Source of the DNA: Anniella stebbinsi
Taxonomy: Eukaryota > Chordata > Lepidosauria > Squamata > Anniellidae
Length of the DNA: 64,000 bases
Assembly (NCBI GenBank): GCA_029215795.1
Contig: JARDYH010000001.1
Span: 190,905,654-190,969,653 of the forward strand
Reading direction: 5' to 3'
Shown here: one piece after another, positions 24,218 to 35,898 of the stretch
Position numbering within the stretch: position 1 is the stretch's first letter
Layout of the letters: every line of letters starts with the position of its first letter
Translations under genes and position numbers: made by a program
The notes under the pieces: model-generated
Database searches by the model: none
What the model was told of the DNA's origin: nothing
Seen by the model: only the letters and a program-made list of their open reading frames with translations

Positions 24218-24231
24218 CTGGGCCCATAACC
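24218..24231 (-). promoter_or_regulatory. Copia primer-binding site: initiator tRNA-Met anticodon arm
   Basis: The + strand reads CTGGGCCCATAACC directly before the LTR at 24232. This equals the anticodon stem-loop of eukaryotic initiator tRNA-Met, including CAT. The element's RNA is therefore complementary to the inside of the tRNA rather than its 3' end, as in Drosophila copia, which uses a tRNA half as primer. It abuts the LTR with no gap. Confidence 0.85.
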
Positions 24232-24714
24232 TGTCCGGGAGTTTAGTGATCCCGATTCACTTTCAACAGAGTAAGCATGTTCCAGAGATCCATGCAAGGA
24301 AAAATACTCACACACCAGCGGTTTTCTCTTTAGTAAAAGCTTTACTGAGATTCAGTATTTCCTTCAATATATTTACAGCAGTCTTGGTCATCAATATAAT
24401 ACAGGTTTCCAGGAAAAACCACATCACATAACATCACCGTCAACCATCTAACACCAGCAGTCAAACCTCTCCTCTCCTCCATAACTATGAGACATTTACA
24501 GATATATATATACATATTTGAATGGACAATGACTATGCACAAAATACAGAAAAAACTCCCAGGGGAAAAACCCACTATCTCTTTGACCTTTAGAAACAGC
24601 AGATAGAAAAACACTCTCCTGTTAATTGACAGCCAGGTGCAATAATCAGTCCTCTGGATACTCTGCAACTGTCCAGTCCTTTTTATTCATCTGGTGAGAA
24701 ATTTTACCTTAACA
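24232..24714 (-). repeat. Copia 5' LTR (upstream in element sense)
   Basis: 483 bases, TGTCCGGG to CTTAACA on the + strand; nearly identical to 19634-20152 apart from scattered substitutions, two of them at CpG sites, and the short dinucleotide tract near 24500. Confidence 0.92.
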
Positions 24715-24719
24715 TGTAG
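24715..24719. repeat. Target site duplication TGTAG, right of copia
   Basis: Identical to 19629-19633; marks the right boundary of the insertion. Confidence 0.9.
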
Positions 24720-26514
24720 AGTGTGATGGGTGGCCAGTGCACCTTCAAATGCACTGAGACTTACCACCAGTTCAGTGGGTAAAGGCAGTGGTAGCTGCCT
24801 GTTTGCAAGAGGGTGTGGCTCCACCCTACTTAAAAGAAGCAGCAGCGGAGACCTCTGTTGTGAATCGGAGCCCCCAACATTTTTGGGTCAGTGGGCACAT
24901 TTAGAATGTTGAGTGTGTCGTGGGTGCTTTCACAAAATGGCTTCCATGGTGGGGCTGTCCACTCATAAAATGGGCATGGCTGGTCACAAAATTTTCACTT
25001 CCCAGAAGGCAAGGTGGTGAGGCTAAAAAAAATCTTCATGAATCTAAGTACAAGACAGAGGTGGGGACTGAGCTCCAAAACCAGAAAATCACTCTTTTTA
25101 TCCCAAAGATGGTACTGGAGGGCAGTACTTCATTTTGCAGCATGGCAGCCCTTCAGTTATTATTTTAAAAATCCTTGAGGAATATAATAAAAATGAGGAG
25201 GGTCGGGAGGCCGGAGGGTGCCGAGAGAAGAGTCTGTGGACACACTGGTGCCCTTGGACACCACAATGGAGACCTGGGACCCTTTCGACATTGACTAGTC
25301 TACCAAGGTGTGCTCACACATTCTTCATTGAATGTCTACATGCTGTTCTTGGTGGACCCATTGGTGCCTCCCTGCTGTCTTGTGTGATGTAGAACACACA
25401 TAGTTGTCTCCTGCAGCTGCATGTTGCAGCAGAGATGAACGGTAGTAGCGAGCAAGCTGTCAGGCAAACTTATGTGGCCTTTGCAGATCTTTTCATAAAG
25501 AACCCTTTTAGAAGACTTTGAAGAGCCTCTGGTTTTCTTGGAACACTCTTTGGGAATTATTATTTCACAGGTTAGCAGGATTGGCACAGACAGCATAAAT
25601 CCTGTTTTATTAGAAAAGAGATTAAAGCTATCTAAACCCCTCATTTTAAATCCACAAATCAATGTGATAAAAAAAAAAGTTGTAGAAATCATATTCAAAA
25701 TTTGGCAAGGCTGAGATCAGTGCTTCACAATTTACACAAGAGATTGTTAGAACATTAATCCCCTCCTATGATGGAACTTCTTCCTGCCTGGGAGATGGCT
25801 AGAGCATGGAGTTTATCTGGACATGTACAAAGTTCACTTTCCCACGTCACTAAGCCACACAACCAGTCCTCTTTACTGGGGACAGGTAATCTTCTTAGAG
25901 CTTCCAGAAACATTTCTTTTTTCTTTATATAAAAAACTAGCAGATAAATATTATTCATGCTCGGGTCCATGAATAATATTTATGACATTTATTTGATAAA
26001 TAATAAATTTCTCTGCAACTTATTCATCTTTAGGTTGGTTGGTTGGTTGTTTTTAGTTTGGTTGAGTTCGTAAATTGCTTTGTTAGAATAAATGGAAAAT
26101 TGTGTTAATGAGAACTGTATTTTAAATTAGAGCTTTGCGATAAACCACATTTTTTGTTTTACCTGAAATGCCTACACCTCCCATCATGCCTAGGCTGGAG
26201 CAGCCGTCTAAACTTCAAAAACAATCAGGACACACAACACCCTTTCTACCAGCTAAAAAAGATCCAAACCTAAAACTATGTTTTCAAAGTAGACCAGCCA
26301 CTGCACAGATATTTGAATAACATATACTAGGGAAGCGGATCTCAGTAGATGTGAGGAACTGTTGTATGCATGTGCTCTGAAGTTATTATTATGAAAAAAG
26401 GAAAGCAGCCAGAACACATAATACTTTATTGGCATAATTTATTATATAATATCTACATTTAACAGGTTTTGGCAGGGAGCCAGGATGGTGAAAGCCACTG
26501 GTAACTTGGCCCTT
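24720..26514. other. Intergenic right of the copia insertion
   Basis: No coding region recognised. The 120-codon minus-strand frame at 25336-25698 has no family match I know. Confidence 0.5.
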
Positions 26515-26620
26515 TTATCTGTCATAAAATACTTAAAATCCAAAATTTCATGTTTTTAGATTTTTCTTGTACATGTACAGCCAGACTTATCAGCATGCCA
26601 GATTTCAAGTTTCTACCCGG
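26515..26620 (+). repeat. Unclassified repeat, copy 1 of a local pair
   Basis: AAAATACTTAAAATCCAAAA, TACAGCCAGACTTATCAG and TCAAGTTTCTACC match 28143-28246 in the same order. Confidence 0.6.
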
Positions 26621-26658
26621 CGTTTCTTAGGCCCCCTAAAATATATGTCCTAAAGTAG

Positions 26659-26799
26659 CAGGCCAGTGCTAGGCCTATGAGTTAACCTTTAAACAAATTA
26701 ATTTCTTTTTTCCTTTCTCACCCTCATGACAACCCTTCAAGGTAGGCCAGTCCTAGGCCTGTGAAGTAACTTTAAAACAAAATAAATTAGTTTCTTTCT
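26659..26799 (+). repeat. Imperfect tandem duplication, about 82-bp period
   Basis: AGGCCAGTGCTAGGCCTATG with AAACAAATTAATTTC is repeated as AGGCCAGTCCTAGGCCTGTG with AAACAAAATAAATTAG. Confidence 0.65.
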
Positions 26800-27579
26800 C
26801 CCCTCCCCTCCCCGCTCTCTCACTTTCAATACATGGCCAGGGCTGCCTTGAAGCTGTTGCCATAATTTTCCTTGTCCCACAGAAAACAAAAATGACAACT
26901 CCCGGTATGCCTTTTGCTGTGGTGCTCACCTTGCCCAACGAGAGTCCTGCTGTTGAAGCTCATGGGAAGTGAAGTATGGCTGAGCCAGTCCACACTACAC
27001 TGTGTAGGTAGGCCGTGAGGGAGCTGGCTGGCTGACTGATGGTTTGCTTGGTTGCCGTTGGCAATGGGCCTGCTCCCAATGGGGCCTAGCAACTGAGGCA
27101 GCTGGCCCCAGGCATTCTCCCTTCAGGCCCAGGAGGCTGCCAAAGCCTGATAAGTCTTCCCTCCTGCCCAAGTTATGCTGGGATTTGTAGGAATAAGCCT
27201 AGGTCCATGGATAACATGTTAATCTTTGAACACCATCTGAGATGTGGTGGAAGACAACTGGAGAGCAGGCCATCTTGGTTGTGGCACCCTGCTTGTGAAT
27301 TTCTGAATAAAGTTTATGATTTTTGTGTAAAAGCCTGACGATACCATTGAGACAGAAGAGTGAATGGAGGATTGACTGATATAGCTGAGGCTAGAATGGA
27401 ATGGTGGGCAGGGTTAGTGGCAGTTGGGAAAAGTCAGTTAGAAGGAGAACAAAGACAGTTTGTGAGAGGTCAGGGTTTGCTCACCCATACTTTATTTTAA
27501 ATCAGCCACTCTACATGCCAGTACTACACCTCCCGGCAGCCCACAGGTGCCCACATCCTCTGAGACATCCTCGTGTTGC

Positions 27580-27618
27580 CGATGCTGCTCCTCGATAGAG
27601 CATCGAGGAGTAGCATCG
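27580..27618. repeat. 17-bp stem hairpin with 5-base loop
   Basis: CGATGCTGCTCCTCGAT and ATCGAGGAGTAGCATCG are inverse with one mismatch, loop AGAGC. No U-run follows, and it is shorter than a microRNA precursor. Confidence 0.75.
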
Positions 27619-28142
27619 CCAAGGAGGGGAGGTAAGTGGCTATCAGTGGACATACCTAGCTCCGGCCAATTCTGCTGGGATTGCCTTGGCCTGTGCTTCT
27701 CACCAACCAAGTGCTACATCAGGAACCTGTACTGAAGGGCTGGGGCTGGGCCAGGCACTTCCCCCCTTTGTCGGGTCTGTTTCTGGGCATACACAGAATG
27801 CCTCCCCTTCCTTCCTCCCTCTTAAGGGCAAAGGCTACACACTTGCTTCCGCCAGATTCTGAGAAAACAACGATATCAGGGCAGAGTGTCTTTGAGCATG
27901 TTTGGCCCCTCAAAGTCATGCTGTTGTATCTAGTTACATTTTAAAATAATGCAGAGGGCGGGAGGAGGCACCGCAAATGGATGCAGCCCATTTATGTGGG
28001 TTGTTTCTTTTTATGTGGAATTGGGTTGACTGCTCAAGACCAACCTTAGGAGTCGCAGTTGTAAAGGCATGCAGCAGCCACCAGGGCATGCTGGGAGTTC
28101 TGCCCAACGCGTGCTTGGAGTTGTAGGTGTAAACCTAGCTTT

Positions 28143-28246
28143 TCATTAAATTCTTTAAAAATACTTAACCCCCCCAAATTCATGTTTGTTTTTTTCTGGT
28201 ATATTGTACAGCCAGACCTATCACTGTTTCACCATGTCAAGTTTCT
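28143..28246 (+). repeat. Unclassified repeat, copy 2 of a local pair
   Basis: AAAAATACTTAACCCC, TACAGCCAGACCTATCACTG and TCAAGTTTCTAATTC correspond to 26515-26620. Confidence 0.6.
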
Positions 28247-29066
28247 AATTCATCTGGAAATGGGTAAACATTTCCAGACATACGTGACGCACATATACTT
28301 TCTGCTTTATAGGTAGAGATACTCACTCCAGTGAGAAAGGGATTTCTTGATTCATGCATTCATAGAATATGTTTATCTCACTGTATCACACCAGTAGCAA
28401 AACTATTGTAGTGGCTTTCTGTCATATAACAAATGGATTTTAAAATACACAGGTCTCATAAAGGCCAAAATTGCTTTTCCTGTGCTCTAAATACTGCATA
28501 AAGCAAAATTTAGTGATCGGTTTGTTTTTTCACTCCCTACTTGTCTCCATTGTTTCCACTTCTGGCTGTCCAACTGTCTGAGGTAATTCACTAAGTGGAC
28601 ATTCCTTAGATTTTCAGTATCTGCAGACTTTTAACCTTATAAAATCAGGGATAATGAATCACTGTAGCCTTTTATATCCTGCCTAGCTGAAAGCATTTGT
28701 TACCTCTCAACTGCCCTGAGTTGCAGTTTGTCTTGCATTTAACTTCTACTGTACATGTTTTTGTTGTTAAACATTTCTACACAATAGGGATTATTCACGT
28801 ATGTGCTTTACTGCGAATGCCCCCAAATATATTTCATCTGTCAAATGGAGGCAATGATGTTGTTATCTCCTTTACGTGCCCATTTAGCATTCAGTATGTT
28901 GCGGGTGTAAATGTCAAGTCCACTGAGAAGATCTATCGATCATCAGTGGGGGGTTCTTGTAGTCTCTGATTTACATTCCAACTTGGGAAGAGTTGTTGAT
29001 ATCACGTTAGTGTTAGTGTATCACATAGGTGCGCTTGTCACGTTTGAATGGCTGGAGTTCCTCTCC

Positions 29067-29142
29067 ATGGCCCTGTTCAGAAGACACCTTAAACCATGGT
29101 GGTTAAAGCCGTTGCTTAAGGTGTTTTCTGAACAGGGCCCAT
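29067..29142. mobile_element. Minimal palindromic MITE of family B, 76 bp
   Basis: Arms of 26-27 bases, ATGGCCCTGTTCAGAAGACA and the inverse TTTTCTGAACAGGGCCCAT, around a spacer with CCATGGTGG. Almost nothing but the inverted repeats is left. Confidence 0.7.
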
Positions 29143-29145
29143 GAT

Positions 29146-29345
29146 AAACCTGGGTTTGCCCCTTTGGCGCCTCCTGAAAACGTTGTTCCAGGAAGCCTTC
29201 CCTTAATTACCAGTTGTGCTTTCATTAGCACTATTTCTTTTTAAAATGTACTTTAAATGTGTTTTTATTCTGTTTTTATTATTTTATTCCATTCGTCCAC
29301 CGTTTTTGAATGGGGAGCAGTATATAAATATTGTGAATAAATAAA
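29146..29345 (+). mobile_element. LINE 3' tail
   Basis: CCTCCTGAAAACGTTGTTCC and CAGGAAGCCTTCCC resemble the end of the L2 coding region, then a T-rich UTR ending GGGGAGCAGTATATAAATA and AATAAATAAATG. Confidence 0.6.
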
Positions 29346-30329
29346 TGTATGAAATGGACCCTCAGTAGCTCCTGGCCATTGCTATGATGCCTTGTCATTT
29401 AGCAGGAAGATCTTTGTGTTCAGCTTTGCATCTTGTTAAATTAACTGCTGAAACTGCTCTTGGAATAAAACTCAGCAACGATTGAATGAAAAAGCAGCTC
29501 CAGCACAAATCTTCAGTCGAGACAAATTATTATGTTACTCCAACGGCGCAAAAGAGAAGAGTAGTGGGCATGTTTACACTGGAGATCTAGGGCCAAACGA
29601 GGCATAAAGAGGGCAGTCGTGTTCATTGTTCAGTGCCTGGCCTGTTCAAATTAAAAGCAGGATGGGGTGAATTAATGGGTCCAATTTAAACATTGGGGCA
29701 TGCAAGGGAAGGAAGCTGAAGCCTCCCCTGTTGTTCTCCCCCAAAATATATCACCTAAACTCCTTCCTCCCCAGCCAGGAATTGAACCAGGCTGCAAGAA
29801 AAATCTTAAGGTGATGAACCATGGGGTGAAAAGGTGCTATTCCTGTCTCTTGTGGGCCCCTTCAGATGTTACCATCAATTCCAACCCAATTTACATATGA
29901 ATAGGGCAGACACATGAGCAAGAAATATGACTTCTCCCCTCATGTCTAGTTCAGCCCTTGGTACAGGATCCATAATAATTGTTATACGGGTATTGTGTAT
30001 ATGACATATTTAAATTCTATATTAAGCTGCCATAGAAAATGTTTCGTTCCTGTTTTCTTGCAACAAGCTGGAAATATTTCTGTCCTGCTGAACAGACATT
30101 AGTGGCTAAAGCATCTATGTCTTCTGCCAAGCCTGGCTATGCATAGCATTCTCAGATGGAATGGATATATAGACTGCAGATCTGGTATAATGTGGTGGTC
30201 AATAGTGCAATCCTATAGGTTTACTTGGGAGTAAGCCCCACTAAATTTAACATGAATTATTCCTAGGTAATAGTGTGTGTCCCCAGTTTGAATAATGCCT
30301 CTGCTAGGAACTTACTACAGCGAGGTGGG

Positions 30330-30490
30330 AAATGCCTGCGGTTTTCCATCCCCACACTATGTGATCTTAGTCAAGCTACTCTCAGCCTAAGACCCTCAGC
30401 TGCAATATGGTAATGAAAGTATGACCACCTTATTACAGAGTTATTATGTGGAGAACAACAAATGCATGTTCAAAGTACTTTGAACATTCA
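30330..30490 (+). repeat. MIR-like CORE-SINE relic
   Basis: TGTGATCTTAGTCAAGC, CTCAGCTGCAATATGGTAAT, AGAGTTATTATGTGGAG and AAAGTACTTTGAACATTCAG fit the MIR core and tail. Confidence 0.5.
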
Positions 30491-31142
30491 GAAGCTAAGT
30501 ATTCTTGTTCAGTATCTATTGGATGAAATTCATGTTATATTTTTATAATAGACTAGCTCCAGAATATATAATGTCAATTTTATGACTGCTCCATAGTATA
30601 TACTTTGTGTCTATTCTGTATTTTATTGATTTTTTAAAAAAAATGCTGAAGTTATTACACTGCTAAAACCGGGAGCAGTAGGAAACTTAACACAGCTAAT
30701 AATAAATCCATACTGCCTAAAACATGAACAAATTTAGTTAGATTGTATGCCTCCAGGCAGGGCTCCTTTATTGTTCTATAACTATATTTTACTTTTAAAA
30801 TTAATTTCAACTGGTGTAGAGTGCCCAATACATATTAGGCATCATAAATGTTTAAAGATTGTTGTGGTAATAAAGATGAATATGTTATAATAACAGAATA
30901 CAGAATACATAATAGATGGAGGAATGTATTCAAATCCACACAAATGCACGAGTTCATGAATAACTGAAGCATGTACTGCAGGTCAAGAAAGATTCATTCC
31001 GAGATGGTAGGAAGTAGACCACCTGTGTATTGACTTGTTGAGGCATGCCTAATGAAATCCAATTCCTACATTACTATTATTATTTTAACGCTTCCACCAA
31101 ATGTATAACCTAATTAAGTCCTATGCTGCATAGAATGATAGA

Positions 31143-31272
31143 CACAGGGTTAGGCAGCTTAGTGGCCTCCAGATGTTTTATACTACAATTCCCATAATCC
31201 TTGACCAATGGCCATGCTGGTTGGGATTATCAGAGTTATAGTCCAAAGCACCAGTTTGCCAACCATTGACAC
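31143..31272. repeat. CCTCCAGATGT-type palindromic repeat
   Basis: CTACAATTCCCATAATCCTT on the left is mirrored by GGGATTATCAGAGTTATAG on the right, around ATGGCCATGCTGG. Same family as 56449-56605. Confidence 0.6.
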
Positions 31273-31565
31273 AGACAAATAGGAAAAACCTTAACTGTAA
31301 AGTTAAGCTAGACAAGACAGCAGCCGACAGTTGTGTCAGGCCTGCTCCAATAACATATTAAAAAAACCATCATCCAGTTTCTAAGACAAAAGAGCGTGCC
31401 ATCAGAACCTCCTCCTGGCATATGTGGAGATGGATAAAGACACTTAGCACGTGAACATGTACAGCTAGGAAGCTCTCCAATGTCTTATCCTGTCTTGCAA
31501 GGGCCTACGACTTACTTCAGGGGAAGCCCATTAGTTGGCATCACAATGGGGATAATCACATCAGG

Positions 31566-31566
31566 T

Positions 31567-31611
<45 letters not shown>
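31566..31611 (+). repeat. (ATC)n microsatellite
   Basis: About 15 perfect ATC/CAT units in otherwise ordinary sequence. Confidence 0.95.
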
Positions 31612-31748
31612 TTGCCATATCCAGTAAGTGTCAGTAGACGAAGTCACATCAGGAATAGTCAAAAGAACTTACAAGTACATGCAATAGATCAGCACCTTGG
31701 TGAGTTCCTAATTTTCCTCCCTTATTAGACAATATGGGGAGATGCTGT

Positions 31749-32540
31749 TGTGATGTTCAGCTGCTGGGAGAACTGTTTATATCAACAATTGTAAGTAGTG
31801 GTATATAAAAGGCCATAAAAGAAGGTAAATATGAGAACAGTTATGTTGTAACTAGGTAAGAATAAGGGGGGGGGGGAGTGCTGATTGGATGGTGGCGGGG
31901 GAGTGCCTGGATTGGCTGGCTGTGTGAGAGTGTCTGTGGATATATTGAGAGAGCTGACAAGAGCTGATAGGGAGTTAGTGAAGGAGAGTGTGGGACAAGA
32001 GGAGAGTGAGTAGAAGAGAGTGATTAGCAGATAGGAAGGACCAACGTGTTTTGTTATTTTGGGGGAACTGGTTTGTGGGAGAGAGTGGAGAGTAGTGTAG
32101 AGTGGGTAGAGTAGGCAGGATAATTAGAACGTTAGAGTTTCTATTGTCAATGTTATAAGAAGAAAGTACTGAAACCGTAAAGCATTGTGCCAGTAACCAA
32201 TACGAGTCTATACCTGAGGAAACCATCACGCTTATTGACTTGCATATACTTCTGTTAATAAATCTTGTTTATTTACAACTGGTGTGATCATTGGAATTGT
32301 ACCTGAGTAAGGTACTGGTGGCAGTGGACATAAGAAGGGGGATTTGAGAGCTAGGGTGCTGGGCTGTGGAGCCGTGGGGCCTAGAAGAATAAAGGTGGGA
32401 CGAGAGCAGCGGCAGTAGCCCTAAATTCTCAAACACGTCATAAGCACAGGGGAGGTTGGAAGTAAGCTCTAAGTGCGAGTGGCGTGGACAGCCCTGTTGT
32501 GTAGCCTGGTGAGTGGCACAGGTACAGGCAGGGCGTCACA
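31749..32540 (+). repeat. Solo LTR, 792 bp
   Basis: Starts TGTGATG and ends CGTCACA, with perfect 5-bp duplications GCTGT at 31744-31748 and 32541-32545. A TATA-like TATAAAA lies at 31804-31810 and AATAAA at 32257-32262, both in + orientation as expected for promoter and polyadenylation signals. A poly-G tract lies at 31866-31876. No gag or pol nearby, hence a solo LTR. Confidence 0.8.
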
Positions 32541-32567
32541 GCTGTCATTGGGCTTCTTTAAATGAGT

Positions 32568-32832
32568 GATTTATAGGATGCTCGTGACTGGCCACTCATG
32601 GAAATTTGAGGGGCATTTTGACAATGTCATGAATCTGCTGCATGTCTCCCACTTCTTCCCCCAGTTATTTCATTAAAAAAACAACAAAAAAACTTGGATA
32701 TCCCAATTCTTCTGAAATATCTCAGGATTTCCAACCATGTAAAGCTGAAGTTGTGCTATAAAACACCCACTAGAGGGTTTTCCATTCAAGTATATGAGCA
32801 GGGAAGTTTTCAATTTCAGACCATGTGGTCCC
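32568..32832 (+). repeat. Unclassified dispersed repeat, copy 2
   Basis: GAGTGATTTATAGGATGCTC, GACTGGCCACTCATGG, GGAAGTTTTCAATTTCAGAC and CATGTGGTC parallel 5458-5700. It lies just right of the solo LTR ending at 32540. Confidence 0.6.
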
Positions 32833-33883
32833 GTGTAATTCAGCTCATTGTAATGGCAGAAGAGAAGCAGGAAGCAAAGTGCCGGCAAGCAAATACAATT
32901 CCCTTTTAGTCTACAGAAGCCCGCAGTATGGACCTCTGAGTATAAGACCTCTGAGGTCTTATGAAAACAGGCCCCAGTTCTGCTGTAGGCTCCACCCTCT
33001 AGAAAAAGCTGGTTATACTCCTTAAAAGGCCCTTGCCTGCTTTTGTATTCTTAAGCTTCTGAAAAGCTAAGGAGACAGCTAGGTGGCTGGGAACTTGTAC
33101 TCTGTCTGAGGGTGGGGACACAACAGATAGTCCTAAAGGATCCCCCTCAGGGATGACACACTGAACTTCCTCCTCATCTGAGCCTGGCCTCAAAATATTG
33201 GCATCCAGGAAAATCCCTTGCTGGCATACAAGATGCTGGTAATTAATTGCTGGACAAAAACTGCTATAGATTTTCAGTGTGTCCCATATGTTTACACAGA
33301 GACAGTTTTATGGGGACATCAATCCTAAGATTAAAATAGAAATTAAGCACTGGAAAGATCGGAGAAACTAAGGACAGCTACTTTAAAACAGCTAATTGGG
33401 CCAAATGGCAAAATTTAGACTTGTAGAAAGCTATGGAGATGATATGGTCCCACAGCTCAAATGTAATGGCATATCCATCTGAAACATATACTGTAAACAT
33501 CATTCAGACCTGCTGTAGGACTGGTTCTGTTGGAGTACAGTAATGGCCACTTCCAACTTAACAAGCTTTTACGTGACAATATAAGAGATATTAATGAAAT
33601 ATAGTAGTAAGACTTAGGGAGGTGCTGAATATAAGCGGGTTTGGCCTCAACAGTATTTGGTGGGGAGTCCACTTGGAAAACATATGTAAGCCAGTCTTCG
33701 TAAATAAAGCTAAAATAATGAATGTATTAGTTTGAATACTCATCAACATCGATGTTTCCTTCAATGCCCTCAAGCGTGAAAATCCTGCTGAATGGTTCTG
33801 ATGATGACATACTGTAGCATTTATTAATCTGAATATTTGTATGTTCTTGTATGGCAATGGAGACATCGAAGGTTGTATTCAGT
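32833..33883. other. Intergenic, nothing recognised
   Basis: Short frames only. ACCTCTGAG and TATAAGACCTCTGAGGTCTTAT (a local palindrome near 32940-32962) noted. Confidence 0.5.
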
Positions 33884-33898
33884 AATAATAATAATAAC

Positions 33899-33932
<34 letters not shown>

Positions 33933-34375
33933 TATTTATTTATAACCCGCCTCTCCCTCTGGATCGAGGCAGGGAACATCAATAAATATAAACACAAGAA
34001 CCACAAAATAGATAAAATATTAAAACAATTAAAAACTAATACATCATTAAAAACATCTTAAAATTCAATTGTGTAGGCCTGCCAGAAGAGATCAGTCTTC
34101 ACAGTCTGGGAGCGGCAGAAGAGAAGGTCCTCTGGGTAACACTCATCAGCCTGGTTCTGGCTGATTGGAGTAAATTCTTCCCAGAGGACTTGAGTGTGCG
34201 GGGCGGATTATACAGGAGAAGGTGATCCCACAGGTAACCTGGACCCAAACCATGTAGGGCTTTAAAAGTCATAACCAACACTTTATACTTCGCCTGGAAA
34301 CTGATTAGCAGCCAATGAAGTGATTTTAAAATTGGTGTAATGTGGTCACCTCTATGTGTACCAATTAGAGTAGAC
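33884..34375 (-). mobile_element. L2-type LINE 3' end with (AAT)n
   Basis: Antisense. (AAT)n at 33884-33932, then the GGATCGAGGCAGGGAAC tail. Frame 34099-34281 encodes MLVMTFKALHGLGPGYLWDH, the conserved KALHGL region at the end of L2 pol. Confidence 0.8.
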
Positions 34376-35898
34376 TAACTGAAATGAATAAGACTTGAGT
34401 TAGACTAACATTGGTTGCAACCCCTACATTGCAAGTTGCCATCAAAGGCAACTGATATAAATTGATTTGTAAGGAAATGTGTCAGCTGTTTGATAATGAG
34501 CATCAAGAACGACTGGCCACAGGGAATGGAAGTCAGCAACGCCATTCCCCATTGGCTGCTTTACACCGCCAAACTTTATGCTGAGAGCAGCCCTGTGACT
34601 AATGCGCTGCACTGGATGTATAACTGTACCTTGAGGGAGGTTTTCAGCAACAAAGTTTGCCATAACAACCAGACCCAAATGTACCAGTGATTCTCCATTG
34701 CAGAGGTGGGCAGACTTCAGGCCTGCAGGATCTACTTTGTTTCTTACTAGAACCCCAAGATACACTTGGATACAGCCTGGTGCAAAAGACATAAACTTAG
34801 AATTAGAAAATTAGAAAATGCTGAGTCCAGGAATTCATTTTGAGTACAAGGACTGCATGGAGCTCATAGTCCTTCCACAAGAAAATCCACTCCTTCTTAC
34901 ATTAAAGCTTTCTTTATCTCAGCTGTATAATTTGGGGATGGGAAAAATAATATTGTTGTTAAACAACCAGGTGTCAGAAATTCTTGTCAATCAACTAAAT
35001 CACCTAGATATCTATCAGTCCATCTCTGCCTTGCTGCACCCCTAATATACACACTGGAAATAATGCTGCAGTTCCCACTAAATTCATTACAAGTACAAAG
35101 AAATTGAAGTGGCACACGTTTGCCAAACCAACATTTTATGTTCGCCTAAACAGCTGGTGGGATGACAGGGAAATTTAAGAGGGAGCTGCTTGCACGTTTT
35201 ACTGACAGCTGTTTTTAATGACTTTAGTCAACCAAATTTCGCTGCTCTGCATCACAGAATTCTTTTATGATGAGGCTCCCTCAAAGAATACCTTGCTTGC
35301 TCTAATCACGTTTGCGTGGAGATTTATAACTTGATGCTTATTCACTGGTAGGACTTCACGACATGAAATGTCAGTGAGCCTGTTATAAATTGCTTCTGGC
35401 ATCCCTGTTCTATCTTTTATTTGGCTCAGAGTATTTCTACCTGAAAGTGATAAATTCCTGCTATAACTGCTTTATGTGCTTCAGTAATTACACTCTACAG
35501 AAGGGGTGTGTGTGCAGATTTCTATAGAGGTAACTTTTTGAAAACAGCAAGCAATATAAAGCAGTGGGACGGGTTGAACCCTGAAATGTTATTGAACAAA
35601 AACAATGGGCAGTGAAATATCTGTGTCAGAAATAATTTGATAAATGAGTGGGGATGTATAGAAGATACATGTTAATAATACAATGTCATATAGATTTTTT
35701 TTTTCAAACTACAGGCACGGGGACCATTGACATTTTGCACACGTTTTGCCCCCTCCCCAAATTAAATTTTGTCCTGAAAATAAATTACACAGTCCAACAC
35801 TTTTTATGTAAATTGGCTTGTTTTGCATAAATGTGGCCAAGTCATACACTGAATTTTAACTCCCTTTCCCCCTGCTTGTTTGAGGACTTAAAGTTAAG
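34376..35898. other. Intergenic, nothing recognised
   Basis: AT-rich, apparently unique DNA. The 116-codon minus-strand frame at 34442-34792 is mirrored by an open + frame and has no recognised domain. Confidence 0.5.

Larger units (their letters stand above)
19634..24714 (-). mobile_element. Ty1/copia LTR retrotransposon, near full length, decayed
   Basis: A 5.08-kb element on the minus strand, bounded by two direct LTRs that both start TG and end CA, and flanked by a perfect 5-bp duplication TGTAG (19629-19633 and 24715-24719). Internal order from its 5' end is gag, protease, integrase, reverse transcriptase, RNase H. Integrase before RT is the copia order, not gypsy. The primer site matches the initiator tRNA-Met anticodon arm and a purine tract precedes the 3' LTR. 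By hand count the LTRs differ at roughly 15-18 positions over about 460 alignable bases, so the insertion is not very old, yet the coding frame has several breaks. It is probably unable to move by itself. Copia elements are scarce in tetrapods. Confidence 0.93.

Noticed and set aside
24218..24231. A tRNA-Met gene
   Set aside because: Only the anticodon arm is present and it abuts the LTR, so it is the primer site of the retroelement.
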